64,000 nt of DNA, from contig NZ_CP009294.1 of the NCBI RefSeq assembly GCF_000767465.1, positions 1-64,000 on the forward strand. The letters are read 5' to 3'. This document shows, piece by piece, positions 37,565-47,333 of this stretch. The notes below the pieces were generated by a model. The model saw only the letters and a list, made by a program, of their open reading frames with translations. It did not search any database and was not told where the DNA came from. How positions within the stretch are numbered: position 1 is the first letter of the stretch; each line of letters opens with the position of its first letter. Source of the DNA: Novosphingobium pentaromativorans US6-1. Lineage in GTDB: Bacteria; Pseudomonadota; Alphaproteobacteria; Sphingomonadales; Sphingomonadaceae. The position numbers and the translations under genes are program-made.

Positions 37565-37996
37565 ATGAACGGAGTGGCGACAATCCGGTCGGTGGGACAC
37601 GATCTTGCCGCCAAGGCGGTGCAGGTCGCGGTGGCGAAAGGCGGCGAGGCGGGCTGTCCCCTCGTCGCCGCAGTGGTTGGCGCCACCGGTGAGCTGGTCG
37701 CCCTGTTGCGCGCCACCGGGGCACCGTTCCCATCCTCGCAGATCGCGCAGGACAAGGCCTATACCGCTGCCAGCTTCAAGGTTCCGTCGCCGGACGTCTA
37801 CAAGATGGTCGCAGGCAATCCCGCGCTGAGCGGGGGTATCGCCGCGAAGCCCGGAATCGCCATGTTCGGCGGCGGACTGCCGATCGCGATCGCCGGCGAA
37901 ATCGTCGGCGCGATCGGAGTGTCGGGCGGAACCGAAGAACTGGATACGCAGTGCGCAAACGCAGCCCTCATCTCGATCGGGGCGACGCAATATTGA
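37565..37996 (+). CDS. GlcG/HbpS-like (DUF336) protein in the meta operon
   Basis: A 143-residue protein of the GlcG/HbpS group: DLAAKAVQVAVAKGGEAGCPLVAAVVGATGELVALLR, DKAYTAASF, and the end GEIVGAIGVSGGTEELDTQCANAAL. Family members bind haem or act as small accessory proteins, often with unknown function. It starts two bases after the xylE stop and precedes xylG, so it is co-translated with the pathway. A role in protecting or supporting catechol dioxygenase is possible but not shown. Confidence 0.8.
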   Translation: MNGVATIRSVGHDLAAKAVQVAVAKGGEAGCPLVAAVVGATGELVALLRATGAPFPSSQIAQDKAYTAASFKVPSPDVYKMVAGNPALSGGIAAKPGIAMFGGGLPIAIAGEIVGAIGVSGGTEELDTQCANAALISIGATQY

Positions 37997-38037
37997 GCGT
38001 CCGGCCATCGCGGCATTGAAACAAGACGCTACGGAGA

Positions 38038-39534
38038 ATGGAAGAGCCCATGGCAAATGAGAATACCCCGGCTGTTACCGACACCATCCTGAATTTCATC
38101 GGGGGCGCTTATCGCCGTGGAAGCACCGGCAAGACCTTCGACAATTTCGCTCCTGCGACCGGCCTTCGCATTGGTACTGTCCACGAGGCGAGCGAGGCCG
38201 ATGTGGCCGATGCGGTCGCTTCGGCCAAGGCGGCGCTTAACGGCCCCTGGGGCAAGATGAACACGGCGGAACGGGTCAAGCTCATCTCCGCGGTCGCCAC
38301 CGAGATCGAGCGCCGCGCGGACGATTTCCTCGCAGCCGAAGTGGCGGATACCGGCAAGCCGCGCCATGTCGCTTCGCATATCGACATTCCGCGCGGTGCC
38401 GCGAACTTCCGGATGTTTGCCGACGTCATTTCGACGACCCCGACTGAATCGTTTGCAACGGCAACGCCCGACGGCGGGAAGGCGCTCAACTACGTGGTGC
38501 GCAAGCCCAAGGGTGTGATCGCGGTGATCTGCCCGTGGAACTTTCCCCTGCTGCTGATGACCTGGAAGGTCGGACCGGCCCTGGCGTGCGGCAACACGGT
38601 TGTGGTCAAGCCATCGGAAGAGACGCCGCGGACCGCGGCGCTGCTGGGCGAAGTCATGAACGCGGTCGGGATGCCCGAGGGTGTCTACAACGTGGTGCAT
38701 GGTTTCGGGGCGGGTTCGGCCGGGGAATTCTTGACCTCGAACCCCGATATCGATGCGATCACATTCACCGGCGAAACCGGCACCGGCCAGGCGATCATGC
38801 AGAAAGCTGCGGTCGGGGTGCGCGACATTTCGTTCGAGCTGGGCGGCAAGAATCCGGCCGTCGTGTTCGCCGACGCCGATCTCGACAAGGTGGTCGAAGG
38901 ATTGTCGCGTTCGGTATTTCTCAACACCGGGCAGGTCTGCCTTGGGACCGAGCGGGTCTATGTCGAACGGCCGGTTTTCGACGAATTAGTCAAGCGGATG
39001 ACTGTGGCGGCCACGGCGTTCAAGCCAGGCGCGACCGGCGATCCAGCCTATCTGGGGCCGCTGATCAGCGCCGAGCACCAGGAAAAGGTGCTGGGATACT
39101 ATGCGCGCGCGGTGGCCGAAGGCGCCACTGTCGTCACCGGGGGCGGGGTTCCCGCGATTTCTGGGGATGAAGCGGGTGGCTTTTATGTCGAGCCGACGCT
39201 GTGGACCGGCCTGGCGCACGACAGTTCGGTGATGCGCGAAGAGATTTTCGGCCCGTGCTGCGGGGTCATTCCCTTCGATAGCGAAGACGAGGTGATCGGC
39301 CTGGCCAACGATACCGACTACGGGTTGTGCGCGACCATCTGGACTGAAAACCTCTCGCGGGCGCACCGAGTCGCCGCCTCGATGCAGGTTGGCGTCTGCT
39401 GGGTCAATTGCTGGTTCCTGCGGGATCTGCGCACCGCATTCGGCGGTTCCGGACATTCCGGTATCGGCCGCGAAGGCGGCGTGCACAGCCTCGAATTCTA
39501 CACCGAAACCGAAAACGTCTGCGTGAAGCTTTGA
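38038..39534 (+). CDS. xylG: 2-hydroxymuconic semialdehyde dehydrogenase
   Basis: A 498-residue aldehyde dehydrogenase that converts 2-hydroxymuconic semialdehyde to 4-oxalocrotonate. Motifs: VICPWNFPLLLMTWKVGPALACG, FTGETGTGQ, FELGGKNPAVVF with the general-base Glu, and the catalytic Cys in NTGQVCLGTERVYVE. The ending SGIGREGGVHSLEFYTETENVCVKL is typical of XylG/DmpC. Two starts are possible, ATG at 38038 or at 38050 (MANENTPAV); neither has an ideally spaced ribosome site, and 38050 fits family length slightly better. It follows a 41-bp gap. Confidence 0.92.
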   Translation: MEEPMANENTPAVTDTILNFIGGAYRRGSTGKTFDNFAPATGLRIGTVHEASEADVADAVASAKAALNGPWGKMNTAERVKLISAVATEIERRADDFLAAEVADTGKPRHVASHIDIPRGAANFRMFADVISTTPTESFATATPDGGKALNYVVRKPKGVIAVICPWNFPLLLMTWKVGPALACGNTVVVKPSEETPRTAALLGEVMNAVGMPEGVYNVVHGFGAGSAGEFLTSNPDIDAITFTGETGTGQAIMQKAAVGVRDISFELGGKNPAVVFADADLDKVVEGLSRSVFLNTGQVCLGTERVYVERPVFDELVKRMTVAATAFKPGATGDPAYLGPLISAEHQEKVLGYYARAVAEGATVVTGGGVPAISGDEAGGFYVEPTLWTGLAHDSSVMREEIFGPCCGVIPFDSEDEVIGLANDTDYGLCATIWTENLSRAHRVAASMQVGVCWVNCWFLRDLRTAFGGSGHSGIGREGGVHSLEFYTETENVCVKL

Positions 39535-39538
39535 GACC

Positions 39539-40351
39539 ATGACGACTGAAACCAAGATCGATCCCATGGCCATCCAGCAGGCGGCCGAGCAATTACGGGG
39601 CGCGGCTGCCAGCGGCAAGCCGGTGGCGCCGATCCGCGATCTCATTTCGGCTGGCGGGGTGGATGCCGCCTACGCCGTGCAGGAAATCAACACCCGGCAC
39701 GCCCTTGACAGCGGACGGCGCCTGGTCGGCCGCAAGATCGGCTTGACCTCGGTGGCGGTCCAGCGCCAGCTTGGCGTCGACCAGCCCGATTACGGCATGC
39801 TGTTTTCCGACATGGACGTGCCCGAGGGGATTCCGATCTCGCTCGATCAGGTCATCCAGCCCAAGGTCGAGGCCGAAATCGCGATCGTCGTTGGCCGTGA
39901 TCTGCCTTATCCCGATCTCACCACCGCCGAGATGATCCGTGCGGTCGAATATGTCGTACCCGCGATCGAGATCGTCGATAGCCGCGTTGCCAACTGGGAC
40001 ATCCGCATCTGGGACACCGTCGCCGACAACGCCTCGAGCGGGCTGTTCGTGCTGGGTGCGGTGCCGCGCAAGCTCGAAGCGCTCGACCTGCGCGAATGCG
40101 GCATGGTGATGGAGGTAAAGGGCGAGCCGATCTCCGTGGGGGCGGGGATTGCCTGCCTCGGCAGCCCGATCACCGCATCGCTGTGGCTGGCGCGGGTGAT
40201 GGCCCGGGTCGGACGCCCGCTGCTTGAAGGCGACGTGATCCTGTCCGGTGCGCTCGGGCCAATGGCCGGGATCGCGCGCGGCGATGTCGTGGAAGCGAGA
40301 ATCAATGGCGTCGGAACGGTGCGGGCGGCTTTCGCTGCCGAGGTCGGCTGA
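39539..40351 (+). CDS. xylJ: 2-hydroxypenta-2,4-dienoate hydratase
   Basis: A 270-residue hydratase of the XylJ/DmpE/MhpD family that adds water to 2-hydroxypentadienoate to give 4-hydroxy-2-oxovalerate. Conserved stretches: [74 protein letters not shown] and the metal-site Glu residues in VEAEIA. The start lies 4 bases after the xylG stop. It is paralogous to the decarboxylase at 42354. Confidence 0.93.
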   Translation: MTTETKIDPMAIQQAAEQLRGAAASGKPVAPIRDLISAGGVDAAYAVQEINTRHALDSGRRLVGRKIGLTSVAVQRQLGVDQPDYGMLFSDMDVPEGIPISLDQVIQPKVEAEIAIVVGRDLPYPDLTTAEMIRAVEYVVPAIEIVDSRVANWDIRIWDTVADNASSGLFVLGAVPRKLEALDLRECGMVMEVKGEPISVGAGIACLGSPITASLWLARVMARVGRPLLEGDVILSGALGPMAGIARGDVVEARINGVGTVRAAFAAEVG

Positions 40352-40376
40352 CGCAGATGAACGGAGAGATCGAAGA

Positions 40377-41315
40377 ATGACCAAGATGAAGTGCGCCATT
40401 ATCGGCTCCGGAAACATTGGTACCGATTTGATGATCAAGCTGCTCAAGGGGTCCGATACCCTTGAACTGGCGGCGGTGGTCGGGATCGACCCGGCCTCGG
40501 AAGGCCTCGCCATGGCCCGCGAACGCAGCGTGGCGACAACCCATGAGGGTATTGAAGGGCTGCGCAAGCTGTCGGCCTACCCCGAGATTGGCATCGCATT
40601 CGATGCGACTTCGGCCTACGCCCACAAGGAACACGATGCGGCCCTGCAAGCCGACGGCAAGCTGGTTGTCGATCTGACCCCTGCCGCGATCGGGCCGTTT
40701 TTTGTCCCGCCGGTCGGCGGAGTGCTCGACAGCGAAATCCGCAATGTCAACATGGTCACCTGCGGCGGTCAGGCGACCATTCCCATTGTCGCCGCGGTTT
40801 CGCGGGTGACCCCCGTTCATTACGCTGAAATCGTCGCGTCGGTGTCCTCGCGGTCTGCCGGGCCCGGCACCCGCGCGAACATCGACGAATTCACCCGGAC
40901 CACCGCGAAGGCGATCGAGATAGTGGGCGGTGCCGGCCGCGGCCGGGCGATCATCATCCTCAATCCCGCCGAACCGCCGATGATCATGCGTGATACGATC
41001 TTCACGCTTACCGATCAGGTGGACGAGGAGGCTATCCGCGCCTCGGTTAAGGAAATGGTCGAGACCGTGCAAGCCTATGTGCCCGGCTATCGCCTCAAGC
41101 AGGAAGTGCAGTTCGAACCGTTCGGCTCCAACCGGCCGCTGAAGATCCCCGGCTACGGCGAATTCGTCGGCCTGAAGACCAGCGTGTTCCTCGAGGTCGA
41201 GGGCGCTGGCGACTATCTTCCGAAGTATTCCGGCAATCTCGACATCATGACCGCCGCCGCCAAGGCAGCGGGTGAGCGTCTGGCCCAACAGCACCTCGAA
41301 AAGGTGGCAGCATGA
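40377..41315 (+). CDS. xylQ: Acetaldehyde dehydrogenase (acylating)
   Basis: A 312-residue CoA-acylating dehydrogenase. N-terminal NAD fold [19 protein letters not shown], catalytic Cys in [19 protein letters not shown], and [22 protein letters not shown]. It converts acetaldehyde from the aldolase to acetyl-CoA and works as a channelled complex with the protein at 41312. The ATG at 40377 has AACGGAGAGATCGAAGA in front; the longer frame to 40248 runs into xylJ. The stop overlaps the next start. Confidence 0.94.
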   Translation: MTKMKCAIIGSGNIGTDLMIKLLKGSDTLELAAVVGIDPASEGLAMARERSVATTHEGIEGLRKLSAYPEIGIAFDATSAYAHKEHDAALQADGKLVVDLTPAAIGPFFVPPVGGVLDSEIRNVNMVTCGGQATIPIVAAVSRVTPVHYAEIVASVSSRSAGPGTRANIDEFTRTTAKAIEIVGGAGRGRAIIILNPAEPPMIMRDTIFTLTDQVDEEAIRASVKEMVETVQAYVPGYRLKQEVQFEPFGSNRPLKIPGYGEFVGLKTSVFLEVEGAGDYLPKYSGNLDIMTAAAKAAGERLAQQHLEKVAA

Positions 41316-42343
41316 CCTTCAACCCCGAAACCGGTAAGCTCTACATCCAGGACGTCACCCTGCGTGACGGCATGCATGCCATTCTTCACATGTATGGCAC
41401 CGACAGTGTCCGCACCATTGCCAAGGCGCTGGACGATGCCGGCGTCGATGCGATCGAGGTGTCGCACGGCGATGGCCTCAACGGCACCTCGTTCAATTAC
41501 GGGTTCGGCGCCCATACCGACTGGGAATGGATCGAAGCCGCCGCCGACGTGATCAGGAACTCCGTGCTGACCACATTGCTGGTGCCGGGTATCGGCACGG
41601 TCGAGGAACTTCGCCGCGCCTATGCGCTTGGGGTGCGTTCGGTCCGGGTCGCGACCCATTGCACCGAAGCCGACGTCGCCAAGCAGCATATCGGCATTGC
41701 CCGAGACCTCGGCATGGATGTCTCGGGCTTTCTGATGATGAGCCACATGATCGATGCCGAGGCGCTGGCACAGCAGGCCCTGCTGATGGAAAGCTATGGG
41801 GCGCATTGCGTTTATGTGACCGACAGCGGCGGCGCACTCGACATGGACGGGGTGCGCGATCGCCTGCGGGCCTATGACCGCGTGCTCAAGCCGGAAACAC
41901 AGCGCGGCATGCACGCCCACCACAACCTCAGCCTTGGCGTCGCCAATTCGATCGTCGCGGCCCAGGAGGGTGCGGTGCGGATCGATGCGAGCCTTGCCGG
42001 AATGGGAGCAGGGGCCGGCAACGCGCCGCTCGAGGTGTTCGTCGCCGCCGCCGACCGCAAGGGCTGGAACCATGGCTGCGACGTGATGGCGCTGATGGAC
42101 GCGGCGGAGGACATCATCCGTCCGCTGCAGGACCGCCCGGTGCGCGTGGATCGCGAAACGCTGAGCCTGGGCTATGCCGGGGTCTATTCGAGCTTCCTGC
42201 GCCACGCGGAAAAGGCCGCCGAACAGTATGGGCTGGATACGCGCGAAATCCTGATCGAACTGGGCAAGCGCCGGATGGTCGGGGGGCAGGAAGACATGAT
42301 CGTCGATGTCGCGCTCGATCTCGTTTCCACACGCGCGGCATAG
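41312..42343 (+). CDS. xylK: 4-hydroxy-2-oxovalerate aldolase
   Basis: A 343-residue class II aldolase of the DmpG/XylK family that splits 4-hydroxy-2-oxovalerate to pyruvate and acetaldehyde. The metal-binding TIM barrel begins [19 protein letters not shown], and H-x-H ligands occur in [22 protein letters not shown]. The C-terminal communication domain ([21 protein letters not shown]) contacts the acylating dehydrogenase. ATGA overlap with xylQ fits the known complex. Confidence 0.94.
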   Translation: MTFNPETGKLYIQDVTLRDGMHAILHMYGTDSVRTIAKALDDAGVDAIEVSHGDGLNGTSFNYGFGAHTDWEWIEAAADVIRNSVLTTLLVPGIGTVEELRRAYALGVRSVRVATHCTEADVAKQHIGIARDLGMDVSGFLMMSHMIDAEALAQQALLMESYGAHCVYVTDSGGALDMDGVRDRLRAYDRVLKPETQRGMHAHHNLSLGVANSIVAAQEGAVRIDASLAGMGAGAGNAPLEVFVAAADRKGWNHGCDVMALMDAAEDIIRPLQDRPVRVDRETLSLGYAGVYSSFLRHAEKAAEQYGLDTREILIELGKRRMVGGQEDMIVDVALDLVSTRAA

Positions 42344-42353
42344 GCACATCGCA

Positions 42354-43124
42354 ATGGACAAACTTGAGCGATACGCAGAAATCCTCGACAGCGCCGCCTT
42401 GCACGCGCGTGCCACTCCGCAGCTCACCCATACCGATCCCGATCTGAGCGTCGCGGATGCCTACCGGGTCCAGCAGCTGTCGGTCGATCGGCGGCTGGCG
42501 CGGGGCGAACGCCGCATCGGGGTCAAGATGGGGCTGACTAGCCGCGCCAAGATGCTGCAGGTCGGGGTCGACGAGGTCGCCTGGGGGCGATTGACCGATG
42601 CCATGCTGATCGAGGAGGGCACGGCCATGTCGCGGGCGCGTTTTGTCCATCCGCGGGTCGAGCCTGAAGTCGCCTTCCTGATGAAGGCGCCGCTGGCCGG
42701 AAAAGTGACGGCGGCGGCCGCGCTGGCGGCGGTCGAGGCGATTGCCCCAGCCATGGAAATCATCGACAGCCGCTATGAGAACTTCAAGTTCGCGCTGTCC
42801 GATGTCATCGCCGACAACACCTCGTCGTCCGGGCTGGTGATCGGTTCCTGGAACAATCCGGCGATGGATTTCTCGAACCTCGGCGTTTACCTCGAAATCG
42901 ACGGGGAAGTCACGCAAATCGGCTCGACCGCCGCGATTCTCGGCCACCCCCTGCGCTCGCTGGTCGCGGCAGCCAGGCTTGTTTCCGAAGCTGGTGAGGA
43001 GATTTCGGCCGGAGACATCGTGATGGCGGGCGGGATTACCGCCGCGCCCAATCTCGCGCCTGGCCAGACGGTGCGCACGACCGTCCAGGGGCTGGGTTCG
43101 GTCATGTTCCAGGTGGAGGCCTGA
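42354..43124 (+). CDS. xylI: 4-oxalocrotonate decarboxylase
   Basis: A 256-residue decarboxylase of the XylI/DmpH family. Key stretches: RRIGVKMGLTSRAKMLQVGVDEVAWGRLTDAMLI, HPRVEPEVAFLMKAPL and PAMEIIDSRYENFKFALSDVIADNTSSSG. It acts with the hydratase XylJ on the oxalocrotonate branch. ATG at 42354 lies 10 bases after the xylK stop; the frame opens earlier inside xylK. The tautomerase gene follows with no gap. Confidence 0.93.
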   Translation: MDKLERYAEILDSAALHARATPQLTHTDPDLSVADAYRVQQLSVDRRLARGERRIGVKMGLTSRAKMLQVGVDEVAWGRLTDAMLIEEGTAMSRARFVHPRVEPEVAFLMKAPLAGKVTAAAALAAVEAIAPAMEIIDSRYENFKFALSDVIADNTSSSGLVIGSWNNPAMDFSNLGVYLEIDGEVTQIGSTAAILGHPLRSLVAAARLVSEAGEEISAGDIVMAGGITAAPNLAPGQTVRTTVQGLGSVMFQVEA

Positions 43125-43337
43125 ATGCCGATCATCGAGGTCAATATGCTCGAAGGGAGGACTCCCGACGATAAGGAGCGGTTGATCCAGGCTTTGACCG
43201 CTGCCGCCATCGAATCGATCGGCGCTCCGCGCGAATCGGTTCGCGTCATCCTGCGCGAGATTCCACCGGGTCATTTCGCGGTGGGTGGAGAGTCCTTCGC
43301 TGCCAAAGCAGCCGCGAAGGCAGCTGGACATGGCTAG
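43125..43337 (+). CDS. xylH: 4-oxalocrotonate tautomerase
   Basis: A 70-residue tautomerase with the catalytic Pro1 after Met removal (MPIIEVNMLEGRT) and the family Arg pattern (ESVRVILREIPPGHFAVGG, with the key Arg near residue 40). It converts the enol form of 4-oxalocrotonate to the keto form. It starts directly after the xylI stop and overlaps the ferredoxin start by 8 bp. Confidence 0.93.
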   Translation: MPIIEVNMLEGRTPDDKERLIQALTAAAIESIGAPRESVRVILREIPPGHFAVGGESFAAKAAAKAAGHG

Positions 43338-43620
43338 AACCGTGACCGGCCTCTATCAAATCCGCGTGGTCGGCGGCGGCGAGTTTACCTGCGGCGGGGA
43401 CGAGCGGGTCCTCCTCGCAATGGAACGTTGTGGTGCCGGCGATATCGGGGTTGGTTGCCGGGGCGGCGGCTGCGGAATTTGCCGGGTGAAGGTAGTCGAA
43501 GGCGATTATCGGACCGGCAAGATGAGTGCGGCGAAGGTGTCGGATAGCGATCTCCAGGCAGGTTATGCCCTGGCTTGCCGTCTGTTTCCGGCCGGAAACC
43601 TGGTCATTGCAGTAGAATAG
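43330..43620 (+). CDS. xylT: Plant-type [2Fe-2S] ferredoxin, XylT-like
   Basis: A 96-residue ferredoxin with Cys residues in GCRGGGCGICRVKV (C-x4-C-x2-C) and a fourth in YALACRLFP. XylT-type ferredoxins keep catechol 2,3-dioxygenase active by reducing oxidised iron, which matters with alkyl or chloro catechols. Here the gene is at the end of the meta operon, about 6 kb from xylE, rather than next to it as in TOL-type operons. The ATG at 43330 overlaps the xylH end. Confidence 0.88.
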   Translation: MARTVTGLYQIRVVGGGEFTCGGDERVLLAMERCGAGDIGVGCRGGGCGICRVKVVEGDYRTGKMSAAKVSDSDLQAGYALACRLFPAGNLVIAVE

Positions 43621-43639
43621 TTTTGGAAGGAGATTTGAA

Positions 43640-45139
43640 ATGGCTACCCAACTGAAGAGCACGGAAAACGAATACGGCATCAAGCCGGAATACGGACACT
43701 TCATTGGCGGTGAATGGGTTTCGGGCGACAGCGGCAAGACGATCGACCTGATCAACCCGGCGACCGGGGCGGTGCTCACCAAGATCCAGGCCGGCAACGC
43801 CAAGGACATCCAGCGCGCGGTCGCAGCGGCCAAGGCCGCCTTCCCGAAGTGGTCGGAAAGCTCGCCCGCCGAACGTCAGGAAATCCTGATCGAGGTCGCC
43901 CGCCGGCTCAAGGCACGCCACCAGCACTACGCCACGCTCGAAACCCTGAACAACGGCAAGCCGATCCGCGAATCGATGCACTTCGACATGCCGCAGGCGA
44001 TCGGCCAGTTCGAAGTGTTCGCCGGCGCGGCCTATGGTCTGCACGGCCAGGCGCTGGACTTTCCCGACGCGATCGGCATCGTTCACCGCGAGCCGCTGGG
44101 GGTCTGTGCGCAGATCATTCCGTGGAACGTTCCGATCCTGATGATGGCCTGCAAGATCGCGCCAGCCCTGGCTTCAGGCAACACGGTGGTGCTCAAGCCC
44201 GCGGAAACCGTCTGCCTTTCGGTTATCGAATTCTTCGTCGAAATGGCCGACCTTCTGCCCCCGGGCGTAATCAACGTCGTGACCGGTTACGGCGCCGACG
44301 TCGGTGAAGCGCTGGTGACCCACGAGGATGTCCGCAAGGTCGCGTTCACCGGTTCGGTGGCGACGGCTCGCCGGATCATCCAGTATGCTTCCTCGAACAT
44401 CATTCCCCAGACTCTGGAATTGGGCGGCAAGTCGGCGCACATCGTTTGCGCGGATGCCGATATCGATGCGGCAGTGGAGAGCGCCACGATGTCGACGGTG
44501 CTGAACAAGGGTGAGGTCTGCCTGGCCGGTTCGCGGCTGTTCCTGCACCAATCGATCCAGGACGAGTTCCTCGCCAAGTTCAAGGAAGCTCTTGAAGGCA
44601 TCCGGCAGGGGGATCCGCTCGACTTCGGCACCCAACTCGGCGCGCAGGCTTCGCAGATGCAGATGGACAAGGTCCAGAGCTATCTCCAGCTGGCCACCGA
44701 GGAAGGCGCGACCGTCCTTACCGGCGGCAGCCGGAACGATAGCTTGGCCGACGGGCATTTCATCAAGCCCACGGTCTTCACCAATGTCAGCAACTCGATG
44801 CGCATCGCTCGCGAGGAAATCTTCGGCCCTGTCACCAGCGTGCTGACCTGGAACGACGAAGACGATATGATGGCGCTGGCGAATGACACGACCTATGGCC
44901 TGGCCGGCGGCGTCTGGACCAAGGACATCGCCCGCGCGCACCGGATTGCCCGCAAGCTCGAAACCGGAACGGTGTGGATCAACCGTTACTACAACCTCAA
45001 GCCCAACATGCCGCTGGGCGGATACAAGCAGAGCGGTTTCGGTCGTGAATTCAGCCATGAGGTGCTGAACCACTACACGCAGACCAAGTCGGTTATCGTC
45101 AATCTGCAGGAAGGGCGCGTGGGGATGTTCGACCAGTAA
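43640..45139 (+). CDS. Aldehyde dehydrogenase, probable aromatic aldehyde (XylC/NahF role)
   Basis: A 499-residue aldehyde dehydrogenase. Motifs: IIPWNVPILMMACKIAPALASG, FTGSVATARRIIQYAS, LELGGKSAHIV with the Glu, and the Cys in NKGEVCLAGSRLF. The pattern is that of the broad betaine/benzaldehyde-type group. Set after the meta operon (19 bp gap, good site TTGGAAGGAGATTTG) and before a diol dehydrogenase, it may oxidise salicylaldehyde or benzaldehyde. The other candidate for that reaction is at 22250. Confidence 0.85.
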   Translation: MATQLKSTENEYGIKPEYGHFIGGEWVSGDSGKTIDLINPATGAVLTKIQAGNAKDIQRAVAAAKAAFPKWSESSPAERQEILIEVARRLKARHQHYATLETLNNGKPIRESMHFDMPQAIGQFEVFAGAAYGLHGQALDFPDAIGIVHREPLGVCAQIIPWNVPILMMACKIAPALASGNTVVLKPAETVCLSVIEFFVEMADLLPPGVINVVTGYGADVGEALVTHEDVRKVAFTGSVATARRIIQYASSNIIPQTLELGGKSAHIVCADADIDAAVESATMSTVLNKGEVCLAGSRLFLHQSIQDEFLAKFKEALEGIRQGDPLDFGTQLGAQASQMQMDKVQSYLQLATEEGATVLTGGSRNDSLADGHFIKPTVFTNVSNSMRIAREEIFGPVTSVLTWNDEDDMMALANDTTYGLAGGVWTKDIARAHRIARKLETGTVWINRYYNLKPNMPLGGYKQSGFGREFSHEVLNHYTQTKSVIVNLQEGRVGMFDQ

Positions 45140-45181
45140 GGTTGTCCAACCCGTACAATCGGTTTGAAGAGGAGAGAGGCA

Positions 45182-45982
45182 TTGTCTGCAAGGCTTGAAG
45201 GACAGGTTGCGCTGCTGACCGGCGGCGCAACCGGAATTGGTGCGGCGGTGGTCGCCCGCTACATCGAAGAAGGGGCCAGGGTCGGCGTGCTCGTCCGCGA
45301 CGACGATCAGGCCCAGCTGGTGCGTTCGCGCCACGGTGACAAGGTCACCGTGGTCGCGGGCGACGTCCGTTCCTTTGCAGACAATGCCCGGGCCGTTGCC
45401 GAGACTGTCGCGGCATTTGGCAAGCTGGATGTCTTTGTCGGCAATGTCGGGATCTGGGATTTCATGGTGCCACTCGAGCAGCAGGATCCCAAGATTCTGG
45501 AAAAGACATTCGACGAAATCTTTGACGTCAACCTGAAGGGGTATTTCTTCGGTGCGCGCGCCGCTCTCCCCGAACTGAGGAAAACCAAAGGCAGCATCGT
45601 TTTTACCGCCTCGACGTCGAGCTACTACACTGGCGGCGGCGGGACGCTGTATGTCGCATCGAAGCACGCGGTGCTTGGCCTGATCCGGCAGCTGGCCTGG
45701 GAACTGACACCCGATATCAGGGTCAATGGCGTCGCGCCGGGCGGCACCCGAACTCCGTTCAGCGGCACCAAGACTGGCGGGTTTTCCGAAACCAAGATGG
45801 AGGAGATGCCTGGCCTGGACGGAATGATCGCGGGCATGACGCCACTGGCGCGGATCGCCGAGCCGGACGATCATGCAGGTCTCTACGCGCTTTTGGCTTC
45901 GCGCCGCGATTCCGCATACATGACCGGAACGGTCCTGCTCAGCGACGGCGGCGTCGGCATCGGCAAGCGTCCCGACGCCTGA
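45182..45982 (+). CDS. bphB: cis-dihydrodiol dehydrogenase, SDR family (BphB/NahB-like)
   Basis: A 266-residue short-chain dehydrogenase. NAD motif [11 protein letters not shown], catalytic Ser in [13 protein letters not shown], and the Tyr-Lys pair in [11 protein letters not shown]. The C-terminal [19 protein letters not shown] resembles BphB/NahB enzymes that rearomatise cis-dihydrodiols. TTG at 45182 is chosen as start because GAGGAGAGAG lies 8 bases upstream; the frame opens earlier at another TTG (45164) which would overlap that site. It would work with the dioxygenase at 61735 although the two genes are 16 kb apart. Confidence 0.82.
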   Translation: MSARLEGQVALLTGGATGIGAAVVARYIEEGARVGVLVRDDDQAQLVRSRHGDKVTVVAGDVRSFADNARAVAETVAAFGKLDVFVGNVGIWDFMVPLEQQDPKILEKTFDEIFDVNLKGYFFGARAALPELRKTKGSIVFTASTSSYYTGGGGTLYVASKHAVLGLIRQLAWELTPDIRVNGVAPGGTRTPFSGTKTGGFSETKMEEMPGLDGMIAGMTPLARIAEPDDHAGLYALLASRRDSAYMTGTVLLSDGGVGIGKRPDA

Positions 45983-46054
45983 TCCGCCGGTTCGGCCAGA
46001 CGGCAAACACCGCAGGAACGACACCCTGTATCCGAATGTGGAGGATCGAGAACC

Positions 46055-46435
46055 ATGGCCGAAAAATTCGAGTTCAAGGAACTGCTGAACGTGGCGGGTG
46101 TGATCGGCGCCGCGCGGTGGAAGCCAACCCATGTGGGACCAACGATTGCACCGCCGGAACTGGTCGAATTCGGCGGCGATATCACTCGGGATCGGGCCGA
46201 ACGCATGATGGGCCATGCCGAAGCAGGCGGGCTTGCGATCTATGGCATCGGCCAGCTCAGCTACCAGCGGGCGCCGGTCGACAAGACAGTCGTCTACCCG
46301 ATCGATGCCTATTATGCGCATGGCCAGTACACCTCGGTGATCGCAACCATCAACCGGGTTGCCGTGCTGCTGGACAACAAGGCAAAAGTGGATGTTCAGG
46401 ACATGGTGCGAAAGATGATCCTGGTCGATAACTGA
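46055..46435 (+). CDS. Unknown conserved-looking protein in the aromatic cluster
   Basis: A 126-residue soluble protein that I do not recognise. It begins MAEKFEFKELLNVAGVIGAARW and ends DNKAKVDVQDMVRKMILVDN, with a charged middle part and no Cys, signal or membrane segment. Its codon use and spacing look like its neighbours, a good ribosome site (GTGGAGGATCG) is present, and it sits after the BphB-like gene in the same direction, so it is probably a real part of the pathway. It could be a small lyase, isomerase or accessory factor. Confidence 0.65.
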   Translation: MAEKFEFKELLNVAGVIGAARWKPTHVGPTIAPPELVEFGGDITRDRAERMMGHAEAGGLAIYGIGQLSYQRAPVDKTVVYPIDAYYAHGQYTSVIATINRVAVLLDNKAKVDVQDMVRKMILVDN

Positions 46436-46689
46436 GAGCTGGGTTTGCCCGATCGACTTCGGTCTGGCTCTGCGTACTTGCTTGGCCATGAATGGCGTAA
46501 AATGGAAGTCGCGGCATCCCCGAAAAGGGATGCGGCCTAGACTAAGTTGCAAGGGGGTAATCAGAGAGAAAAATTCCCATTCGGGTGCAACTGTCGGTTG
46601 GGGGTCGCGCGGTCTGACCAACGCGATCTTTGCCAGCGCGCCCGATCACGAGCGCCAGAATGGCCGAACGCTCTACACATAATTTGAGT

Positions 46690-47217
46690 ATGATAAAGGC
46701 TCTGACTCTGGCGGGCCGAGCGGGACGGTTCGAGTTGGCGCATGGCGGCACACTGTTCCTTGATGAAATCTCGATGCTGTCCCCGCTGGCTCAGAGCAAG
46801 GTTCTCCGGGTCAAGCAGGAGTGCGGATACGAGATAGAGGGCGATATGAGGGCCACGAGGGGGCAATGTCAGGGAAATCGAACGATGGTTGAACGTGCGA
46901 TTTTGCTGGTGAACGATGGCGAGGCGATCGACCTTTGGCACCTGTTCCTCGGCTCGGGTCGCGCGTGCATCAGGGCCGACCTGGCCTTGACCAACGATGG
47001 ACGGGTGTCGGGCGCCGAGGTCGGTAAAGAACAGGATCAGTCGATCAGTCACTTGGTCGGACTGTTGCGACAGAACGGGGAAGGGCTGGAAACATTTGAA
47101 TGCACGATCGTCGAAGCAGCGCTTGAGGCTGCACAGGGCAATGTCGCGCAGGTAGCTCGAGACCTTGGCATGACTCGCCGGCAACCTGCATCGCGCCTGG
47201 AAAAGATCGGGCGGTAG
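46690..47217 (+). pseudogene. Decayed sigma-54-dependent activator (XylR/DmpR type)
   Basis: The frame begins abruptly at GRAGRFELAHGGTLFLDEISMLSPLAQSKVLRV, the middle of an AAA+ activator domain. It then jumps from YEIEGDMRATRG to GNRTMVERAILLVNDGEAIDL, skipping about 70 residues that hold sensor motifs, and ends with a Fis-type HTH (EAALEAAQGNVAQVARDLGMTRRQPASRLEKIG). The sensory domain, Walker A and the GAFTGA loop are missing. This is the remnant of a XylR/BphR-like regulator, placed before the ferredoxin reductase gene. It cannot work as an activator; the DNA-binding end alone might still be made. The 254 bp upstream to 46436 hold nothing else recognisable. Confidence 0.75.
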
Positions 47218-47239
47218 AGAGTGCCTCATCATCCATCAC

Positions 47240-47267
47240 TTGCAACGAGTTGTATAATATGCAAAGA
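47240..47267 (+). promoter_or_regulatory. Promoter and operator-like motif before the reductase gene
   Basis: TTGCAACGAGTTGTAT (47240-47255) resembles the shared motif (left half TTGCAA, right half TTGTAT). It overlaps a good -10 box TATAAT (47253-47258). Overlap of motif and -10 would fit control by a repressor. The segment GTTGTATAATATGCAAA recurs almost unchanged on the minus strand at 55188-55204. Confidence 0.45.
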
Positions 47268-47333
47268 TAGACAGTCACCGCGGCTGCCCTGAACAGCCCT
47301 GACGTGGCAAACAGAAATTTGGGAGAGAACTAA

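Noticed and set aside
43604..46621. Long minus-strand frame of 815 codons opposite the aldehyde and diol dehydrogenase genes
   Set aside because: The translation has no recognisable motif and mirrors two clear genes on the plus strand; long antisense frames are common in GC-rich DNA.
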